Shown here in pieces: positions 25,886 to 34,384 of a stretch of 64,000 bases of DNA. A model generated the notes under the pieces. It saw only the letters and a list, made by a program, of their open reading frames with translations. It had not been told where the DNA came from and searched no databases. The stretch is from positions 1-64,000 of the forward strand of contig JAEYRX010000041.1 of the NCBI GenBank assembly GCA_023435225.1, written 5' to 3'. Position numbers and translations under genes: made by a program. The stretch comes from Bacillota bacterium. GTDB taxonomy: Bacteria > Bacillota > UBA4882 > UBA8346. Every line of letters starts with the position of its first letter. Positions within the stretch are counted from its first letter, which is position 1.

Positions 25886-26959
25886 TTATTCTCCGGTTCT
25901 GATTTTAATAACTCCAACCCCTTCATTAGATTCAATTACGGTCTTAAATTCTTTGGAATAAGTTCTTAAATCCTGTAAAACTCGTTCCGCATCAGCACCG
26001 CGACGTCTGGTTGTTCGAAAATTAACTTCCAGGTTGTTGGTATTAAGTGGGTATAAACGGGCTTGAAGTAAACCGGATTTATCATAATCTATCGCTAGGA
26101 CGATGCTGTCTTTGGTTTTACTGGAACGGTTGCCAAAGATAAAATTCCCTAGACTATAAGCGATTAGACCACCTTTATAAACTTCTAAGCCTTGCAATAC
26201 ATGAGGATGATGTCCTAAGACAATTGTGGCGCCGGCATCAATGCTCTTTTTTCCATAGGCTTTTTGATAATCTCTGGGTTTTACTATCAGCTCGTTACTC
26301 CAATGAAAGGAGACTACCACAAAGTCAGCCATTGTTTTAGCCCTTTGAATATCAGGGATAAAAAAATTCGGATCTCCATAAGGTGTACCAGGCCGGGATG
26401 AACTGGCCCAAAATATTTCCGGGTAGACTAATGAGTATGCCAGAAAGGCAAATTTGGTACCATCGGCTGTGATGAAAATAGCCGGCTTCCGGGCTTCGTT
26501 TAAATTCATTCCGGCGCCGGTATGAAGGATATTAGCTTTATCTAAAATATTTAGTGTATCTTCTAAAGCTAACGGGCCATAATCCATCATATGATTATTG
26601 GCCAGAGTAACCACATCAAATCCGGCATTAAGAAGAGCTTGAATTGCCCGGGGGTCGGTTCTTAAAATCCATTTCTTGTCTGTATATATTTTACCTCGTG
26701 ATGAAATAGGGTTCTCTTGATTACCAATTAACACAGATGCAGAGGTTAATAGATCTTTGGTATCACCCCAGGGATAATCAGGATCATTAATGGCAAAATG
26801 ACTTATCCCGGAAAAACTGATATCGCCTACAGCTACCAGAGTACCAGTCCGTATGGAATTTTGGACGGTGGTTTCGTTGATTGTATTGGCATTTGTTCCA
26901 ATACATAATAACAATAGTAGTAAGATTAATACAGGTGATAGTCTTTTCAAAAGTGACAC
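25886..26959 (-). CDS. CapA-family exported metallophosphatase-like protein
   Basis: The 357-residue protein has an N-terminal signal or anchor (LSPVLILLLLLLCIG) and a CapA/PgsA-type calcineurin-like domain: VGDISFSG, then LANNHMMDYGPLALEDTL, VVSFHWSNEL, and IVLGHHPHVLQGLEVYKGG. The Asp, Asn-His and GHHPH residues are the expected metal ligands. CapA proteins are named for poly-gamma-glutamate capsule synthesis, but no capB or capC is nearby, so the role here is probably another envelope or peptidoglycan-related task. It is a lone gene. Confidence 0.88.
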   Translation of the reverse strand: MSLLKRLSPVLILLLLLLCIGTNANTINETTVQNSIRTGTLVAVGDISFSGISHFAINDPDYPWGDTKDLLTSASVLIGNQENPISSRGKIYTDKKWILRTDPRAIQALLNAGFDVVTLANNHMMDYGPLALEDTLNILDKANILHTGAGMNLNEARKPAIFITADGTKFAFLAYSLVYPEIFWASSSRPGTPYGDPNFFIPDIQRAKTMADFVVVSFHWSNELIVKPRDYQKAYGKKSIDAGATIVLGHHPHVLQGLEVYKGGLIAYSLGNFIFGNRSSKTKDSIVLAIDYDKSGLLQARLYPLNTNNLEVNFRTTRRRGADAERVLQDLRTYSKEFKTVIESNEGVGVIKIRTGE

Positions 26960-27209
26960 CTCTTAAAAATTAACTTTACATTGAGAATCTTAACAAAAGG
27001 TATAATTATTAATTCCCAAAAAATTCGCTGTTAAAAGCTAAAATTCCTTTATATTCTGAAAAATAACTTATACTTCGTATTTCATAGTTCTAGTCGCATA
27101 TCCAAACAGAGATAGGTTAAACTAGTGGTGGTTTAAATTCACCTTAAAAAATAAGTTTATTCCGTTAAGAGATATTTTTAAAGTAATAATAGAGGAGAGG
27201 TGTTTCAAA
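26960..27209. other. divergent intergenic region
   Basis: These 250 AT-rich bases lie between capA (minus) and the TM1266-like gene (plus). I see no RNA motif or open frame. A TATAAT-like word occurs near 27000 without a matching -35. Confidence 0.3.
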
Positions 27210-27458
27210 TTGAGCATTCCATTAACAGTTTTCGGTATTATGGTGGATAACCGGGATGAAAATGCGCCGGAGATGCAAGAAGTAATTACCAAATATGGCC
27301 GTGATATAATTTGCCGGATGGGAGTCCCAAGTCCGTCAAAAGAAAAAGGGTTTATTACTTTGGTTTATGAAGGAGAACCGAAAGACGTTACGACATTTAG
27401 AAAAGAATTGGAGGACGTCTCGGGAATTACTGTACAAACAATGAGTTTTACACAATAA
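27210..27458 (+). CDS. TM1266-type iron-only hydrogenase system regulator homologue
   Basis: The 82-residue ferredoxin-like-fold protein matches the TM1266 family annotated as putative regulators of [FeFe]-hydrogenase maturation, related to NikR C-terminal/ACT-like folds: IPLTVFGIMVDNRDENAPEM, then GRDIICRMGVPSP and GFITLVYEGEP. The start is TTG after a strong GAGGAGAGGTG site. No hydrogenase or hydF/hydG is present in the window. It is followed after 15 bp by the prenyltransferase gene, so the two share a transcript. Confidence 0.8.
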   Translation: MSIPLTVFGIMVDNRDENAPEMQEVITKYGRDIICRMGVPSPSKEKGFITLVYEGEPKDVTTFRKELEDVSGITVQTMSFTQ

Positions 27459-27473
27459 TTTGGGGTGATTTTT

Positions 27474-28379
27474 ATGGAATGGCTAAAATTATGGCTAAAG
27501 GCAGTTCGGGCCCCGTTTTTTAGCGCTTCGTTGATTCCGGCATTGGTAGGAGCAGCGTTAAGCAGCCGAGTGGGTTATTTCCATCCCATGCGGCTTTTTT
27601 TTGCATTAACTGTAGTTGTCTTATGCCAGGCCGGAGCTAATTTGGTTAATGATTATTTTGACGCTTTAGGCAGTGATCTGATCAATAAACGGGTAACGCC
27701 TTTTAGCGGAGGAAGTAGATTGATACAACAAGGGTTATTATCCCGGCAAAATTACTTTTTGGGTGCATTATTGATATACGGGACAGGATTAGTGGTTTTG
27801 CTGGTACTGTCTTATCTTTATCATAATATAACTATTCTGGGCTTGGGAGTATCGGGAATAATTCTGGGAGTTATTTATAGTACCACCAAAACCTATGGCA
27901 TGGGTCGTGGTTGGGGAGAACTGGCGGTAGGGGTGGCTTTTGGGCCATTGGCCACAGCAGGTAGCTACCTGTTACAAGCAAATTATGTAATTCCGGAAGC
28001 TTTTTTGGCCGGAGTTCCAGTTGGCTTTTTAATTATGGGGGTATTAATACTAAATGAAATTCCCGATTACGAAGCTGACCGAAAAGTTGGAAAACTCAAT
28101 TGGGTGGTAAGAGCCGGTGGTAGTGAAGGGAAAGGAGTTTGGGTTTATTTAACCGTCATTTGTTTAGCATATTTAACGGTTGGGGTTGGGGTATTTCTAC
28201 AAATCTTTCCGGAGAAAATTTTATTCTCTTGCTTAACGATTCCTTTGGCGACGTGGATTTTTTTAAAGGCCAGGCAGTTTCGGGGAGATATAAGAGAAAT
28301 AATTCCGGCTATGGCGGGTAATATTGGCCTACATTTTTTTACCGGTATTTTAATATCGATCGGTTTATGGTGGAAATAG
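27474..28379 (+). CDS. menA: UbiA/MenA-family prenyltransferase
   Basis: ATG 27474 follows TGGGGTG; the frame extends to a GTG at 27465 inside that site. The 301-residue protein has about eight membrane segments and both Asp-rich motifs: NDYFDALGSD (first NDxxxD type) and NEIPDYEAD (second). These bind Mg-diphosphate for transfer of a polyprenyl chain to an aromatic acceptor; in the MenA group the acceptor is 1,4-dihydroxy-2-naphthoate. The SGGSRLIQQGLLS segment after the first motif is typical of MenA. No other menaquinone gene is in the window, so the MenA call is by similarity. Confidence 0.8.
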   Translation: MEWLKLWLKAVRAPFFSASLIPALVGAALSSRVGYFHPMRLFFALTVVVLCQAGANLVNDYFDALGSDLINKRVTPFSGGSRLIQQGLLSRQNYFLGALLIYGTGLVVLLVLSYLYHNITILGLGVSGIILGVIYSTTKTYGMGRGWGELAVGVAFGPLATAGSYLLQANYVIPEAFLAGVPVGFLIMGVLILNEIPDYEADRKVGKLNWVVRAGGSEGKGVWVYLTVICLAYLTVGVGVFLQIFPEKILFSCLTIPLATWIFLKARQFRGDIREIIPAMAGNIGLHFFTGILISIGLWWK

Positions 28380-28532
28380 ATAATAGTAATATTTGAAATT
28401 TATTTCAATTTATATGGAAAGGAGTTTTGGTACCTTTAGCGAATAGAAGAAACATAGAATTACTGCTATAACTGCTATATAGGATGAAGTAAATTCCATA
28501 TAAAATTTGCCTTCCTAATATCTAATACCTAA

Positions 28533-28630
28533 GGAAGCGCTGATTAATTGAATAAGTGACGATTTTGTGCTTCGCAAAATGCCTAATGCCGCATATTTGC
28601 TCGCACAAAATCGGATTAATCAGCGCTTCC
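28533..28630 (+). mobile_element. 98-bp palindromic MITE, copy 4 (TSD CTAA)
   Basis: Same unit and orientation as copy 1. CTAA at 28529-28532 and CTAA at 28631-28634 flank it. It ends only 24 bases before the dnaX start and immediately precedes the GGAGGAAG ribosome site, so the hairpin lies in the dnaX leader if transcription begins upstream. Confidence 0.92.
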
Positions 28631-28657
28631 CTAATTCAACTTATATAGGAGGAAGAA

Positions 28658-30256
28658 ATGGAGTACCAAACTCTTTACCGGCGTTGGAGACCTCACGGTT
28701 TTTCTGATTTTGTAGGGCAAAATCATGTGGTTACTACACTTTCCAATGCTGTTTCGACTAAGAGAATTGCCCATGCTTATTTGTTTACCGGACCCCGGGG
28801 AACCGGTAAAACAAGTACCGCTAAGATTTTAGCCAAAGCTTTGAACTGTGAAAATTTGAATGGAGTTAATCCTTGTGACCAATGTTCCAGCTGCCTGAGA
28901 ATTAATGAAGGTACTTTTATGGATGTTCAAGAGATTGATGCTGCTTCCAACCGGGGTATCGACGAGATTCGCGACTTGCGGGAAAAGGTAAAGTTTTCTC
29001 CGGCTGAAGGCAAATATAAGATATATATCATTGATGAAGTTCATATGCTTACAGCAGAAGCATTCAATGCTCTTTTAAAAACACTGGAGGAACCACCGGC
29101 AGCGGTGATTTTTATTCTAGCCACTACTGAAGCCCACAAGATTCCTTTAACCATTCTCTCCCGCTGTCAACGTTTTGATTTTAAGCGGTTTTCCATTCCG
29201 GAGATTAAGGGCCGGCTCTCGCAAATCCTGGCGGCTGATAATATTGAATCTTGCGAAAAGGCTTTGGAATTGATTGCCGAACATTCCGAAGGTGGAATGA
29301 GAGATGCCGTAAGCTTATTGGAACAAGTTCTGGCTCATAGCGGGGAACGAATACAAGAAAATGATGTCCGGGCTATTCTCGGATTGATTAATGAAGAAGA
29401 AATTATCCGGATGGCTCAAGCAATTGAAACTTCCGATACTGCAAAGGCTTTAACTATATTAAGTGATGTTTCTTTAGATGGAAAAGATCTTTTTCAATTT
29501 GGCCGTAGTTTAGTTGAGTACTATCGCCAAATGCTTTTATCATTACTTTCGGAATCGGATTCTAACAAATATAAACCCGGAGAATTGACGGCTATAATTG
29601 AAACCCTGGCTAATGCAACTAATGAGGTAAAGAGAAGTTTACAAGGAGCTTTACCGCTGGAATTAGCTTTAATTAGATTAACCACTCAACCTAATACCAA
29701 TGATTTGGAGGCCAGGGTGGCCAGACTGGAAGCGTTTATTCAGGGAAATCAACAATTACAAAGCTCGCTGGTTTCAGCAGGTAACGATACTGCTTCCAAT
29801 TCAGTTAAATCGGATGCTATAGATTATAAACAGGTTAATAAAAAAACACAAACGGTTGATTTAATACAGCCGGAGGAGAATAAGAAAAGCAGTGAGGCTG
29901 CTTTTAATTGGGAACAATTTTTAGAAGTTGTGAAGAAAAAAAAGCGGACTTTAGCTGCTTTAATTCAGGAAGGAAAACCATTAAAATATGAGGGAGGAGA
30001 ACTTCTGGTAGGCTTACCTCCTAACTTAAAATTTCATTTGGAAAATTTGAACTTACCCCAGCAAAAAGAGATCCTGGAAGGTATTTTAAAGGAATTATAC
30101 GGGGGAGTTGTTAAAATTAATTGTATTCCGCTTACTGAAGGGCAACTTAAAAATAACAGTACAGAACCCTTGAAGAACAAAGAACCGGAGGCTTTAACCA
30201 AAGCGGTGCAAATGTTTGGCGGGGAAGTACGACCAATAAAAAAGGGGGATAATTAA
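28658..30256 (+). CDS. dnaX: DNA polymerase III subunits gamma/tau
   Basis: DnaX is the motor subunit of the clamp loader. The 532-residue protein has YRRWRPHGFSDFVGQ at the start, Walker A GPRGTGKTSTAK, the zinc module CENLNGVNPCDQCSSC, Walker B IIDEVHML, sensor 1 LATTEAHKIP and the arginine finger LSRCQRFDF. The C-terminal ~200 residues are the tau extension that contacts the polymerase. ATG follows ATAGGAGGAAGAA. ybaB starts 1 base after the stop, and recR follows, the standard Bacillota cluster. No SRP RNA gene was found in the space upstream. Confidence 0.95.
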   Translation: MEYQTLYRRWRPHGFSDFVGQNHVVTTLSNAVSTKRIAHAYLFTGPRGTGKTSTAKILAKALNCENLNGVNPCDQCSSCLRINEGTFMDVQEIDAASNRGIDEIRDLREKVKFSPAEGKYKIYIIDEVHMLTAEAFNALLKTLEEPPAAVIFILATTEAHKIPLTILSRCQRFDFKRFSIPEIKGRLSQILAADNIESCEKALELIAEHSEGGMRDAVSLLEQVLAHSGERIQENDVRAILGLINEEEIIRMAQAIETSDTAKALTILSDVSLDGKDLFQFGRSLVEYYRQMLLSLLSESDSNKYKPGELTAIIETLANATNEVKRSLQGALPLELALIRLTTQPNTNDLEARVARLEAFIQGNQQLQSSLVSAGNDTASNSVKSDAIDYKQVNKKTQTVDLIQPEENKKSSEAAFNWEQFLEVVKKKKRTLAALIQEGKPLKYEGGELLVGLPPNLKFHLENLNLPQQKEILEGILKELYGGVVKINCIPLTEGQLKNNSTEPLKNKEPEALTKAVQMFGGEVRPIKKGDN

Positions 30257-30257
30257 A

Positions 30258-30581
30258 ATGATGCCTAATATGCAGCAAGCTATGAAACAGTTTCAAAAAA
30301 TGCAGACAGAGATGGCTAAGGTCCAGGAAGGATTGGGAGAAAAAACCGTTACTGCTACTTCCGGCGGTGGCGCTGTTACTGTTGAAATTACCGGGAAACT
30401 GGAAGTAAAAAAGATCGAGATCGACCCGGAGGTAATACAAGGGGACGATCAAGAGATGCTTCAAGATTTGTTGATTGCCGCTATTAATGAGGGGATTAAT
30501 AAAGCCCAGGAGCTAGCTGCCGATGAAATGGCCAAAGTAACCGGAAATCTGAAAATTCCAGGCATGCCGGGGTTATTTTAG
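30258..30581 (+). CDS. ybaB: YbaB/EbfC nucleoid-associated protein
   Basis: The 107-residue protein is a full-length YbaB: helical Met/Gln-rich N-terminus (NMQQAMKQFQKMQTEMAKVQEGL), beta core KTVTATSGGGAVTVEITGKLEVKKIEIDPE, and a C-terminal helix ending GNLKIPGMPGLF. It binds DNA as a dimer and sits in its usual place between dnaX and recR. ATG 30258 follows AAAGGGGATAATTAAA. Confidence 0.93.
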   Translation: MMPNMQQAMKQFQKMQTEMAKVQEGLGEKTVTATSGGGAVTVEITGKLEVKKIEIDPEVIQGDDQEMLQDLLIAAINEGINKAQELAADEMAKVTGNLKIPGMPGLF

Positions 30582-30683
30582 TTAATAGTTCCTAGTTGAT
30601 AGTTGACAGATAAAAGAATATGGAGTTTAATTTTCAATTGTAAACTATACACTGTCAACTAACTTACAAATTGAGGTAAGATA

Positions 30684-31280
30684 ATGTTGTATCCGCAACC
30701 GATGAATAAATTAATTCATGAATTGGCCAAGCTGCCGGGGGTAGGGCCTAAGACCGCTCAGCGGTTGGCTTTTCACGTCTTGAATATGCCGGAGAATGAA
30801 GTCGGAAAATTAGCCGAATCACTACTGGAAGCCCGTCATAAAATCGGGTTTTGCTCTGTTTGTGGCCATTTAACTGAAGTTTCGCCCTGCCAGTTATGTG
30901 GAGATCCCAATAGGGATAAGACCTTGCTTTGTGTAGTGGAAGAGGCCAAAGATGTTATTGCCATGGAAAAAACCCGGGTATTTAAAGGTCAATATCATGT
31001 TTTAGGTGGCGCGATTTCACCTTTAGAAGGAATAGGGCCTGATGATCTAAGGATTAAGGAACTTTTGCAAAGAATGACTTCCGGGTCATTTAAAGAAGTT
31101 ATTATTGCTACGGACCCAAATGTCGAAGGAGAAACTACCGCTCTTTATTTAAATAAAATTCTCCATCCGTTAGGTTATAAAGTAACACGTTTGGCACGGG
31201 GTTTACCGGTCGGTGGTGACTTGGAATATATTGATGAAGTAACTTTAGGGAAAGCTTTAGAGGGAAGAACCGAATTGTAA
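30684..31280 (+). CDS. recR: recombination protein RecR
   Basis: RecR acts with RecF and RecO to load RecA at gaps. The 198-residue protein has an HhH motif (LPGVGPKTAQRLAFH), the zinc finger CSVCGHLTEVSPCQLC, the Toprim segment LCVVEEAKDVIAMEKT and the C-terminal IATDPNVEGETTALYL. ATG follows TTGAGGTAAGATA. Confidence 0.96.
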   Translation: MLYPQPMNKLIHELAKLPGVGPKTAQRLAFHVLNMPENEVGKLAESLLEARHKIGFCSVCGHLTEVSPCQLCGDPNRDKTLLCVVEEAKDVIAMEKTRVFKGQYHVLGGAISPLEGIGPDDLRIKELLQRMTSGSFKEVIIATDPNVEGETTALYLNKILHPLGYKVTRLARGLPVGGDLEYIDEVTLGKALEGRTEL

Positions 31281-31549
31281 GTAAAATCTTGGATTTGCTA
31301 AAATATAACTTCCTCTATCATTTTTAAAAATGCACATTGGCTTTTAAAGAACTAAAATATTCTAATATTTTGAATATGCACATTTTATCATGAGTATATT
31401 CAAAAAAGAATATTTAAATTCTTTATGCAGCCCTGATCATGAGCATTTTTAAAAAAAGTGGAAATAATATTTTAGCTACATCTTTGCATAAAATTTCCTT
31501 CACCGGATCATACTGGTTGTATGAGATTTGTTTGGTGGAGGAGATATAT

Positions 31550-31843
31550 TTGAATACCCCGGGAAAAAAGAAAAGTACAGTCGGTAATATTTTTAATGGA
31601 CTGATAGGTCCCTTTCGTTTTAAATCCAACAGTGAACAATTACCTGATTTATTAGAGGATCTGGAACATGCCAGATTGGAATGGAGACATGCCCATTTAT
31701 ACTTTAATAATGTTACCGACCCCGATTTAATTGACTATGCCATATTTTATATGGGTGCAACTGAAAAAAAATATGTTTATTTATTAAAACAGGCCAGAGA
31801 AACCGGAATGGATGTGCAAGGATATGAATTTGGGGTTAGATAA
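31550..31843 (+). CDS. yaaL: YaaL-like DUF2508 protein
   Basis: I start at TTG 31550, 7 bases after GGTGGAGGAG; the open frame extends 37 codons upstream without a ribosome site. The 97-residue product has the DUF2508 pattern: LPDLLEDLEHARLEWRHAH, FNNVTDPDLIDYAIFYMGA and KKYVYLLKQARE. It sits between recR and bofA exactly as yaaL does in B. subtilis. Its function is unknown. The ~270 bases between recR and this start are AT-rich with no gene. Confidence 0.82.
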   Translation: MNTPGKKKSTVGNIFNGLIGPFRFKSNSEQLPDLLEDLEHARLEWRHAHLYFNNVTDPDLIDYAIFYMGATEKKYVYLLKQARETGMDVQGYEFGVR

Positions 31844-31975
31844 ATAAATATTTAAAAAACAGAAAAGAAGTTAATTAACCACGAAAAAACGAAATAAAAC
31901 TCAATTAAGCCATTTTTATGACTTTTGTGTATTTTGTAGTTCAAAGGTTTTTTCAATTGGGTCTAAAAAAAAATA

Positions 31976-32015
31976 CCCTCCAATACAATAACAATATATG
32001 TTGTTTGAAGGAGGG
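31976..32015 (+). promoter_or_regulatory. hairpin that sequesters the bofA ribosome site
   Basis: CCCTCC (31976-31981) is the perfect complement of the Shine-Dalgarno GGAGGG (32010-32015), and an inner stem pairs AACAA (31990-31994) with TTGTT (32001-32005). The bofA ATG lies 6 bases after the site. If formed in mRNA the hairpin would limit bofA translation. Confidence 0.5.
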
Positions 32016-32021
32016 CTTTAG

Positions 32022-32288
32022 ATGTCGACCGGATTAATTATTACATATTTATTTTTATTGATTTTGCTGTATATTTTGGGGAGAAGTTATTGGAGACCGG
32101 TTTTTGCAATTTTTAACCTTTTTTTTCAAGGCGCCTTGGGAGCGCTGGGAATATATTTGTTCAACTTAGTCGCTTCTTATTGGAATCTGGAAATTCCTTT
32201 GAATCCTTTTAACTCATTGTGTACCGGTTTTTTAGGAGTACCCGGGTTACTGTCGTTGCTGGTTATAAAATATTGGATACAAATTTAG
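32022..32288 (+). CDS. bofA: BofA, inhibitor of pro-sigma-K processing
   Basis: BofA lies in the outer forespore membrane and holds the SpoIVFB protease inactive until the forespore signal. The 88-residue protein has two or three membrane segments and the family's C-terminal pattern: IYLFNLVASYWNLEIPLNPFNSLCTGFLGVPGLL (compare N..G...I.IN..TA...G.LG.PG). It occupies the standard place after recR-yaaL. The stop TAG (32286-32288) is also part of the target duplication of the adjoining 98-bp element. Its presence indicates a sporulating host. Confidence 0.85.
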   Translation: MSTGLIITYLFLLILLYILGRSYWRPVFAIFNLFFQGALGALGIYLFNLVASYWNLEIPLNPFNSLCTGFLGVPGLLSLLVIKYWIQI

Positions 32289-32386
32289 GGAAGCGCTGAT
32301 TAATTGAATAAGTGACGATTTTGCGCTTCGCAAAATGCCTAATACCGCATATTTGCTCGCACAAAATCGGATTAATCAGCGCTTCC
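32289..32386 (+). mobile_element. 98-bp palindromic MITE, copy 5 (TSD TTAG)
   Basis: Same unit and orientation as copy 1, with two differences from it. TTAG at 32285-32288 and TTAG at 32387-32390 flank it, and the left copy contains the bofA stop codon. It splits the bofA-gin interval. Confidence 0.93.
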
Positions 32387-32562
32387 TTAGAATAAAATTG
32401 CTAAAAAATAACAACCTGCAGGACAGACACGAATAGTTACCGGTAGGCATAGAGTTATATTGGATATAAGTTGGATTAAATTTCTTCATCCTATATGGAA
32501 TGTAAATTTTATATAAAAAATCGATTTCATTCTATATAGTCCAAACGAGCGGAGGTAAGACT

Positions 32563-32760
32563 ATGACTACCCCTGAATGTTTTGGTTGTGGAGGATCATA
32601 CCCTGGAGGGATGTTGATTCTTGGACAGTACCTATGTCCTGCGTGCGAAGCTAAAATCATAAAAGCAAAACTCGGTAAACTGGATTATCAAGTTTGGATT
32701 GACAATTGCCGGCGGTTTTGGGAAAAGTCCGGAATTGACATTAAAGATCTTGATGAATAG
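32563..32760 (+). CDS. gin: sigma-G anti-sigma factor Gin (CsfB)
   Basis: The 65-residue zinc protein has paired cysteines CFGCGG and CPACEAKI, with GGMLILGQYLCPACE between and a C-terminal LDYQVWIDNCRRFWEKSGI helix, the Gin pattern. Gin binds sigma-G (and sigma-E) during sporulation to prevent early activity. Its place downstream of bofA matches csfB in B. subtilis. ATG follows GCGGAGGTAAGACT. The stop codon is inside the stem of a terminator. Confidence 0.85.
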   Translation: MTTPECFGCGGSYPGGMLILGQYLCPACEAKIIKAKLGKLDYQVWIDNCRRFWEKSGIDIKDLDE

Positions 32761-32777
32761 GCGAAAGCCTATTTTTT
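32756..32777 (+). terminator. terminator overlapping the gin stop codon
   Basis: AATAGGC (32756-32762) and GCCTATT (32767-32773) close a GAAA tetraloop, followed by T's. The gin TAG (32758-32760) lies in the 5' arm. Confidence 0.85.
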
Positions 32778-32817
32778 GTTTGTGTAGGGAGCAATAGTAA
32801 TCAAATATTCATAATTA

Positions 32818-32882
32818 ATCACAGAGACCACAGAGGATCACAATATTTAATTAAATTTCTCTCTATGTTCTCCGTGGTGAAA
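32818..32882. repeat. dispersed palindromic 'ACCACAGAG' repeat
   Basis: The left arm tcacagagaccacagagg pairs imperfectly with the right arm ctctatgttctccgtggtga across an AT-rich loop. It is related to the copies at 6699-6756 and 63007-63057. Confidence 0.65.
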
Positions 32883-32938
32883 ATATATTTTGCATTTGCT
32901 TTAATGAATGCAGAATTTAAAAGGAAAGATTCCTTATT

Positions 32939-34381
32939 TTGTCGAATAAATTTATAATGGATGGTGAACTTTCGCAGGAACAAGCTCCTTTTTTTGAGGA
33001 GTTATTAAGATATTCAAAACAACCTTTGAAAGCATTTCATACTCCGGGACACCGGAATGGACAATGTTGGGAAAAGGACTGGTTTAGACCGGAGATATTA
33101 GGTAAATTGGATTTAACGGAGATACCGTCTTTAGATTGGTCCGGTTCATTGGAGAAGGCCGAAAAATTAGCAGCTTCACTTTATAAAGCCGACCAAAGTT
33201 TTTTCTTGACCCAGGGGGCTTCTCAAGGTATTTTAGGGGCGATTTTAGGGGCTTTCTCGCCTGGGGATATTGTTTTAGTGGCGCGTAATTGCCATTCTTC
33301 AGTAATTCATGGTATTATTTTAGCGGACCTTAATCCGGTATATGTGGAACCGGAATATTTAGATAAATGGGGAATTCCGGCGGGGGTTGACCGCAATTCA
33401 CTCCAAGCCAAATTGGAAACATACCCTAACTGCAAAGGGCTTATCATAACCAATCCCACTTATCAGGGGATTGCGGAACCGGTTAAGATTATCCGTGATT
33501 TAATTGGGGAACGGCTTCTAATTATTGATGAAGCTCATGGCGGTTATTTGGGATGGTCCGGCTTGACGGGTTTTGACGCAGCTGAAGTCGGTGATCTCTG
33601 GATACAAGGGACTCATAAACTATTAGGTTCTTTAACCCAAACTGGAATGCTCCATCTGCGAAAAAAACGATTGGACCCGGAACGGGTAAAAAGAAGCCTG
33701 GAATTAGTCACCACCACCAGTCAGTCTTATATATTATTGGCTTCACTTGATTCAAACCGGCGGTTTTTAGCGACGACCGGAAAAAAATTATTTCAAGAAA
33801 AACTTTCTTTCATCCAAGATTATAAATTAAATTTATTAAATAAAGAATCAATAGCAATTTTGGTTGATTCAGAATTGGCAGATCCATCGAAAAAAGTTGA
33901 TCCTTGGAAATTAACTATTTCAGCCGATTCATGGGGCGTCAGTGGTTTCGAAGTCGAACAGGTATTAGAACGGGATTATGGTATACAACCGGAATATGCC
34001 GATTTGAATCAGCTTACTTTTTTTATTGAACCCTGGCAAGATCCAAATGATTTGGAGGAATTATTACAGGCCCTTTTTAAAGTAACGCTTAATTCGGGAA
34101 AAGCTAAAAACAGGTTTAGAGCTCCGGAAGGAATTCCTCCTTTAATGATTAAACCCAGGGAAGCATCATTAGGGCCGGGAAAATGGATAGAGTTAAAGAA
34201 GGCTGCCGGTAATATATCAGCTGCAATTTTAGCTCCTTACCCACCCGGAATACCATTGGTTGGGCCGGGAGAATTAATACAGGATAAGGAAATTGATTTA
34301 ATTGAGGAGATTTTAAATTGCGGCGGGGTGGTTCGCGGAGTTACATCCCAAGGTAAAATCCTCGTTTCAAATCTCGGGTGA
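32939..34381 (+). CDS. Orn/Lys/Arg decarboxylase family protein (YaaO type)
   Basis: This 480-residue PLP enzyme of the group III decarboxylase family would decarboxylate a basic amino acid to a polyamine or precursor; the exact substrate is not visible. Motifs are KAFHTPGHRNGQ at the N-terminus, FLTQGASQGILGAILG (cofactor phosphate loop), IDEAHGGYLGW, and IQGTHKLLGSLTQTGMLH with the PLP lysine. A C-terminal decarboxylase domain follows (APYPPGIPLVGPGE). It begins at TTG after AAAGGAAAG. It precedes tmk by 3 bp as yaaO precedes tmk in B. subtilis. Confidence 0.88.
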   Translation: MSNKFIMDGELSQEQAPFFEELLRYSKQPLKAFHTPGHRNGQCWEKDWFRPEILGKLDLTEIPSLDWSGSLEKAEKLAASLYKADQSFFLTQGASQGILGAILGAFSPGDIVLVARNCHSSVIHGIILADLNPVYVEPEYLDKWGIPAGVDRNSLQAKLETYPNCKGLIITNPTYQGIAEPVKIIRDLIGERLLIIDEAHGGYLGWSGLTGFDAAEVGDLWIQGTHKLLGSLTQTGMLHLRKKRLDPERVKRSLELVTTTSQSYILLASLDSNRRFLATTGKKLFQEKLSFIQDYKLNLLNKESIAILVDSELADPSKKVDPWKLTISADSWGVSGFEVEQVLERDYGIQPEYADLNQLTFFIEPWQDPNDLEELLQALFKVTLNSGKAKNRFRAPEGIPPLMIKPREASLGPGKWIELKKAAGNISAAILAPYPPGIPLVGPGELIQDKEIDLIEEILNCGGVVRGVTSQGKILVSNLG

Positions 34382-34384
34382 ACA

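Noticed and set aside
28380..28657. SRP RNA gene expected upstream of dnaX in Bacillota
   Set aside because: The interval is AT-rich and holds a MITE. No SRP RNA conserved motifs were seen.
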